Positions 56,675-59,455 of a DNA stretch of 59,455 nt are shown here, in pieces; positions within the stretch are counted from its first letter, which is position 1; each line of letters starts with the position of its first letter. A program made the translations under genes and the position numbers. The DNA comes from an uncultured Pelagibacteraceae bacterium (lineage in GTDB: Bacteria > Pseudomonadota > Alphaproteobacteria > Pelagibacterales > Pelagibacteraceae). The stretch is taken from NCBI GenBank assembly GCA_902530635.1, contig CACABC010000006.1, positions 1-59,455 of the forward strand, in the 5' to 3' direction. A model generated the notes under the pieces. That model was not told the origin of the DNA, searched no databases, and saw only the letters and a program-made list of their open reading frames with translations.

Positions 56675-57425
56675 TATCTTTCTTTTCTGTTAGTTTGACA
56701 GATAATATAGATAATTCATAAAGTATCAATAAAGGTATTGCTAACCCAATTTGAGTTACAGGATCTGGTGGTGTTAATATAGCAGCTGCTGCAAAAATTA
56801 TAACTATAAAATATCTTCTTCTTTCTTTTAAATATTTAGAATCAATAACACCAATCCTTGCAAGTAAATTTAATATTACAGGTAATTGAAAACTAAAACC
56901 AAAAGCAAAAATTAATCTCATTATAAGTGACAAATATTCATTCACTTTTGCCTCAAGTTGAATTGGCAAAGTATTTAATTGACCAGTAGTTTCGAATGAT
57001 AAAAAAAACTTTATAGCTAGAGGCATTACTAAATAATAGACAAGCATTCCACCCAATAAAAATAATATTGGTGTAGCTATCAAATATGGTAATAAAGCTT
57101 TTTTTTCATTTTTATAAAGACCTGGCGCAATAAATTTCCAGATCTGAGTTAGAATTATTGGACTACCTATAAAAATTGCAGCAAAAAATGCCAACTTTAA
57201 ATATGTAATAAAAGTTTCATGAAGTGCTGTAAAAATTAATCTTCTTTCTACTTCATCATTCCTTACAGCTTTTGCATAAGGTTCTACTAAAAAATTATAA
57301 ATATTTTCAGCAAAAATATATCCAACTATAAAAATGACAAAAACAAAAATTAATGATTTTATTAATCTAGATCTTAATTCAACAAGATGACTTGTAAATG
57401 TATTTTGATCAATTTTTTCACTCAT
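56667..57425 (-). CDS. tatC: Sec-independent translocase subunit TatC
   Basis: Core receptor of the twin-arginine pathway that exports folded proteins. Six helices and the family marks are seen: FTSHLVELRSRLIKSL with the signal-binding Glu, FIAPGLYKNEKK and ILTPPDPVTQIGLAIPLLILYE. At 252 residues it is complete. Directly abuts tatB (no gap) and overlaps serS. Confidence 0.96.
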   Translation of the reverse strand: MSEKIDQNTFTSHLVELRSRLIKSLIFVFVIFIVGYIFAENIYNFLVEPYAKAVRNDEVERRLIFTALHETFITYLKLAFFAAIFIGSPIILTQIWKFIAPGLYKNEKKALLPYLIATPILFLLGGMLVYYLVMPLAIKFFLSFETTGQLNTLPIQLEAKVNEYLSLIMRLIFAFGFSFQLPVILNLLARIGVIDSKYLKERRRYFIVIIFAAAAILTPPDPVTQIGLAIPLLILYELSILSVKLTEKKDNA

Positions 57426-57644
57426 CTACTTTTTTATCTTTATTTTTTTTGAATACTTTTCTTCAACTGATTCTTCTACATCAACTGTTTCGTTAACTTT
57501 TTGTTGAATATCAGAGAAATATCTTTTAGTTGAACCTATCCATTGTCCAATTTTATTTAAAACTACTGGAAAATCTTTTGGACCAATAACCAATATTGCA
57601 ACTAAGACTACAATTAGTAATTCGAACCATCCAATTTGTGGCAT
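57426..57644 (-). CDS. tatB: Sec-independent translocase subunit TatB (short)
   Basis: Pairs with TatC in signal recognition. It has the N-terminal helix IGWFELLIVVLVAILVIGPKDFP with the conserved Glu and the Gly-Pro hinge, then an amphipathic helix. At 72 residues it is shorter than E. coli TatB (about 170), lacking most of the acidic tail. It lies between tatA (6-bp gap) and tatC (abutting). Confidence 0.9.
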   Translation of the reverse strand: MPQIGWFELLIVVLVAILVIGPKDFPVVLNKIGQWIGSTKRYFSDIQQKVNETVDVEESVEEKYSKKIKIKK

Positions 57645-57650
57645 CGGTAA

Positions 57651-57848
57651 TTAGTTATTTCGCGAGTTTGAATCTTCGTCTTTTTTGTCGTCGATTTTTG
57701 ATTGATCAGTATCTTCAGATGACATGCCTTTTTTAAAACTTTTAATACCTTTTGCTACATCACCCATTAGGCTTGATATCTTGCCTCTGCCAAATAATAA
57801 GACAACAAGAACAACTACAATAGCTATTTGCCAAAAACTTATACCCAT
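57651..57848 (-). CDS. tatA: Sec-independent translocase subunit TatA
   Basis: Forms the protein-conducting assembly of the Tat pathway. The 65-residue protein has the family helix [36 protein letters not shown] split by the Phe-Gly hinge, then a charged tail. First of tatABC; separated from scpB by 40 bp. Confidence 0.93.
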   Translation of the reverse strand: MGISFWQIAIVVVLVVLLFGRGKISSLMGDVAKGIKSFKKGMSSEDTDQSKIDDKKDEDSNSRNN

Positions 57849-57888
57849 AAACTTACTCTATACAATTATATCAATTAAATAAATCTTT

Positions 57889-58575
57889 TTATTCTTCTAT
57901 TTTTGATGATTGTTTTAATGCTTCATTCACATCGGAATAAATATTATCCTTTTTACCCTCTGATTGATCTTTAAAAAATTTTGCGGTTCCAAAAATTGAT
58001 GAATCAACTGTTCCAGCTTCAATTAAACCTGCAGAGCTTAATTCATCCACTGTGGGTAAATCTGATAATTTTTTAATGTTGAAATGATTTAAAAAATTCT
58101 CAGTAGTAGCGTATTGAATTGGTTTGCCAGGAACATTTTTTCTACCAGCTGGTCTAACCCAATCTAGCTCTAAAAGTGTTTCCAATATATTAGTAGCAAA
58201 TGCGACACCTCTGATATCCTCTATTTCCGATCTTGTAACAGGTTGGTGGTAAACAATGATCGCAAGAGTTTCTATTGTTGCCTTAGATAATTTTTTTTGC
58301 TGAGATTTTTGCAAAGACATAAGTTTAGACAAATCAACAGCAGTTCTAAATACCCATTTATCAGAAACACAAACTAAATTGATGCCCCTAAGAGAATATT
58401 CTTTTTGTAAATTTTCTAATATCTTTTTGATATTGGAAGATGTGCCAACTCTTTTTTCTATAGTTTCTATATCCAGGGGTTCCTCAGCAGCAAAAATTAT
58501 TGCTTCGATCTGTCTTTCAAGTTTAGATTGTTTCTTGGGAAATTTTATAATGTTATTATCTTTTTTTTTATCCAT
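57889..58575 (-). CDS. scpB: Segregation and condensation protein B
   Basis: Partner of ScpA and Smc in chromosome condensation. Two winged-helix regions are evident: AIIFAAEEPLDIETIEKRVG and IETLAIIVYHQPVTRSEIEDIRGV, then LLELDWVRPAGRKNVPGKPIQYATT. At 228 residues it is the normal size. Follows scpA by 8 bp. Confidence 0.93.
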   Translation of the reverse strand: MDKKKDNNIIKFPKKQSKLERQIEAIIFAAEEPLDIETIEKRVGTSSNIKKILENLQKEYSLRGINLVCVSDKWVFRTAVDLSKLMSLQKSQQKKLSKATIETLAIIVYHQPVTRSEIEDIRGVAFATNILETLLELDWVRPAGRKNVPGKPIQYATTENFLNHFNIKKLSDLPTVDELSSAGLIEAGTVDSSIFGTAKFFKDQSEGKKDNIYSDVNEALKQSSKIEE

Positions 58576-58583
58576 ATGTAAAA

Positions 58584-59090
58584 TTATTTATTTTTTAACC
58601 TCATAGGTATATGTGATGATCTCTTTATATAAATATCGTCAAATAAGTTTTTTTGCATAATATTGATTAATCCATCTTTTGTTAATTCCAAACTTGCAGA
58701 AAAAATTGAAGCTAATCCACTTTTTTTTGTTTTTCTGGATTTAATAAAAGATCCAGGAATCAATTCGCTCAATTTTTTCCAATCATCTATAAGCTGGATA
58801 TTCTCTTTTATTCTTTTAATTCCTTCTTGTGTTGTCATCACAGGTAATTTTGGAATATTAATTTTTTGAAATGCAAATTGAGTTTTAACAATTGAATACG
58901 CTTTCAGTAGCTCATAAAGTGTAACTTTATAAACTGGATTATTTATTGATCTAATTCCACCTTTTGTTCCTCTGTAAAAGATATCTCTACCAACTCTTTT
59001 TTTTTTAAGTAGTTCATCTGACAACAATCGGATTAGTTCGAGTTTCTTAAGTTGAAGTTTTAACTTTTCAGCAATTTCAGATGCTTTGAA
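58584..59090 (-). pseudogene. scpA: Segregation and condensation protein A, 5' part missing at an inverted junction
   Basis: The C-terminal two thirds of ScpA: FKASEIAEKLKLQLKKLEL, then FYRGTKGGIRS, YKVTLYELLKAYS, IPKLPVMTTQEGI and LIPGSF match the family. ScpA should start about 80 residues earlier with an FDGPLDLLL segment. Instead, upstream of Phe at 59088-59090, the minus-strand frame runs on to 59297 as non-ScpA sequence rich in Cys and Phe; that DNA reads as nagZ on the plus strand. So the gene is cut by an inversion or a chimeric join. Confidence 0.88.
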
Positions 59091-59455
59091 ACCATCAAAC
59101 ATTTGGGTAAATTTTGTATTTCTTTTTTTAAAGATAAAAAAATAGGAACAGTAGCTAAACATGCTCCCGGTCATGGCAGCGCAAACGCAGATAGTCACAA
59201 AAAACTTCCTATTGTTTATAAATCTACCAGACACCTGTATAAAAATGATTTTGCAGCATTTGATAATTTGAACTCTCACTTTTTGATGACAGCGCATGTT
59301 CTGTATAAGAAAATTGACTCCAAAAAATCAGCCACAATTTCAAGAAATATAATAAATAAAATTATAAGAAAAAAATTAAAGTATAAAGGCATTATTATTT
59401 CTGATGATATTTCCATGAAAGCATTAAGCAAAGATATAGTTACAAATGCGCAAAG
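59091..59455 (+). CDS. nagZ: Beta-N-acetylhexosaminidase NagZ fragment, truncated at both ends
   Basis: NagZ releases GlcNAc from recycled peptidoglycan muropeptides (GH3 family). The plus frame from about 59091 reads LGKFCISFFKDKKIGTVAKH, then HAPGHGSANADSHKKLP (the loop with the catalytic His/Asp pair), MTAHVLY and GIIISDDISMKAL with the nucleophile Asp. The distance from LG to KH equals that of the family, so homology reaches back to the junction. The N-terminal third is missing and the 3' end runs off the window. In alphaproteobacteria nagZ normally precedes scpA in the same direction. Confidence 0.85.

Noticed and set aside
59091-59297. Cys/Phe-rich N-terminal extension of ScpA on the minus strand
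   Set aside because: The same DNA reads as conserved nagZ on the plus strand; the extension is an artefact of the junction.

Overview
The window is very AT-rich and almost free of intergenic space. Its genes look like those of a streamlined marine alphaproteobacterium of the SAR11 (Pelagibacterales) type. The grounds are a DmdA demethylase resembling the Pelagibacter enzyme over its whole length, alphaproteobacterial versions of housekeeping genes (tatABC-serS-yajC-secDF, gyrA-coaD-ppi-tgt, an NDUFS4-type complex I subunit), and overlapping or abutting genes nearly everywhere. The assignment rests on recognising protein families by eye; no search was run. Both ends cut genes: a lytic transglycosylase at the left and an inverted nagZ fragment at the right.

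Layout. 1-7.2 kb (+): a tight core operon for cell wall, DNA and tRNA charging (MltB-like, SPOR lipoprotein, D,D-carboxypeptidase, tmk, holB, metG, tatD, metallo-beta-lactamase-fold hydrolase). 7.2-8.9 kb (-): glutathione peroxidase and NhaA. 9.0-19.7 kb (+): tRNA-Pro(UGG), followed after four bases by a long operon that includes a DMSP demethylation set: fused hydroxyacyl-CoA dehydrogenase/enoyl-CoA hydratase, DmdC-like, DmdB-like, alpha/beta hydrolase, Gfo/Idh oxidoreductase, DmdA, NDUFS4-type subunit, SbmA/BacA-like protein and AEC transporter.

19.7-28.7 kb: an accessory block. It has a 422-bp gene-free stretch, a phage-like cupin gene, a tyrosine recombinase, then a seven-gene minus-strand operon. 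That operon starts with a dehydrogenase and an aldolase and ends with surface-glycan genes (two-domain glycosyltransferase, hexapeptide acetyltransferase, PLP aminotransferase, GIY-YIG protein, GT11 fucosyltransferase-like).

28.7-43.8 kb: polyol and sugar catabolism. iolD, iolG and iolE-type genes supply three myo-inositol steps. One ABC system is CUT2-type (binding protein, permease, ATPase, with a ROK kinase); the other is maltose-type (binding protein, two permeases, ATPase) next to a cytoplasmic GH63/MGH1-like glycosidase. In both systems a strong intercistronic hairpin follows the binding-protein gene, and the binding-protein gene has a strong Shine-Dalgarno sequence.

43.8-59.1 kb: core genes again (tgt, ppi, coaD, gyrA, ssb, uvrA, a PuuD-like membrane protein, secF, secD, yajC, serS, tatC, tatB, tatA, scpB, scpA). 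tgt is frameshifted and has lost its three zinc cysteines. At about 59,090 scpA stops matching its family and the sequence becomes nagZ on the opposite strand, which is a sharp inverted junction.

No CRISPR array, rRNA or transposase gene was seen. The main points for a second look are the tRNA-led DMSP operon, the hairpin arrangement shared by both transporter operons, the glycosidase-transporter pair, the recombinase/glycan island, the tgt lesion and the scpA/nagZ junction.
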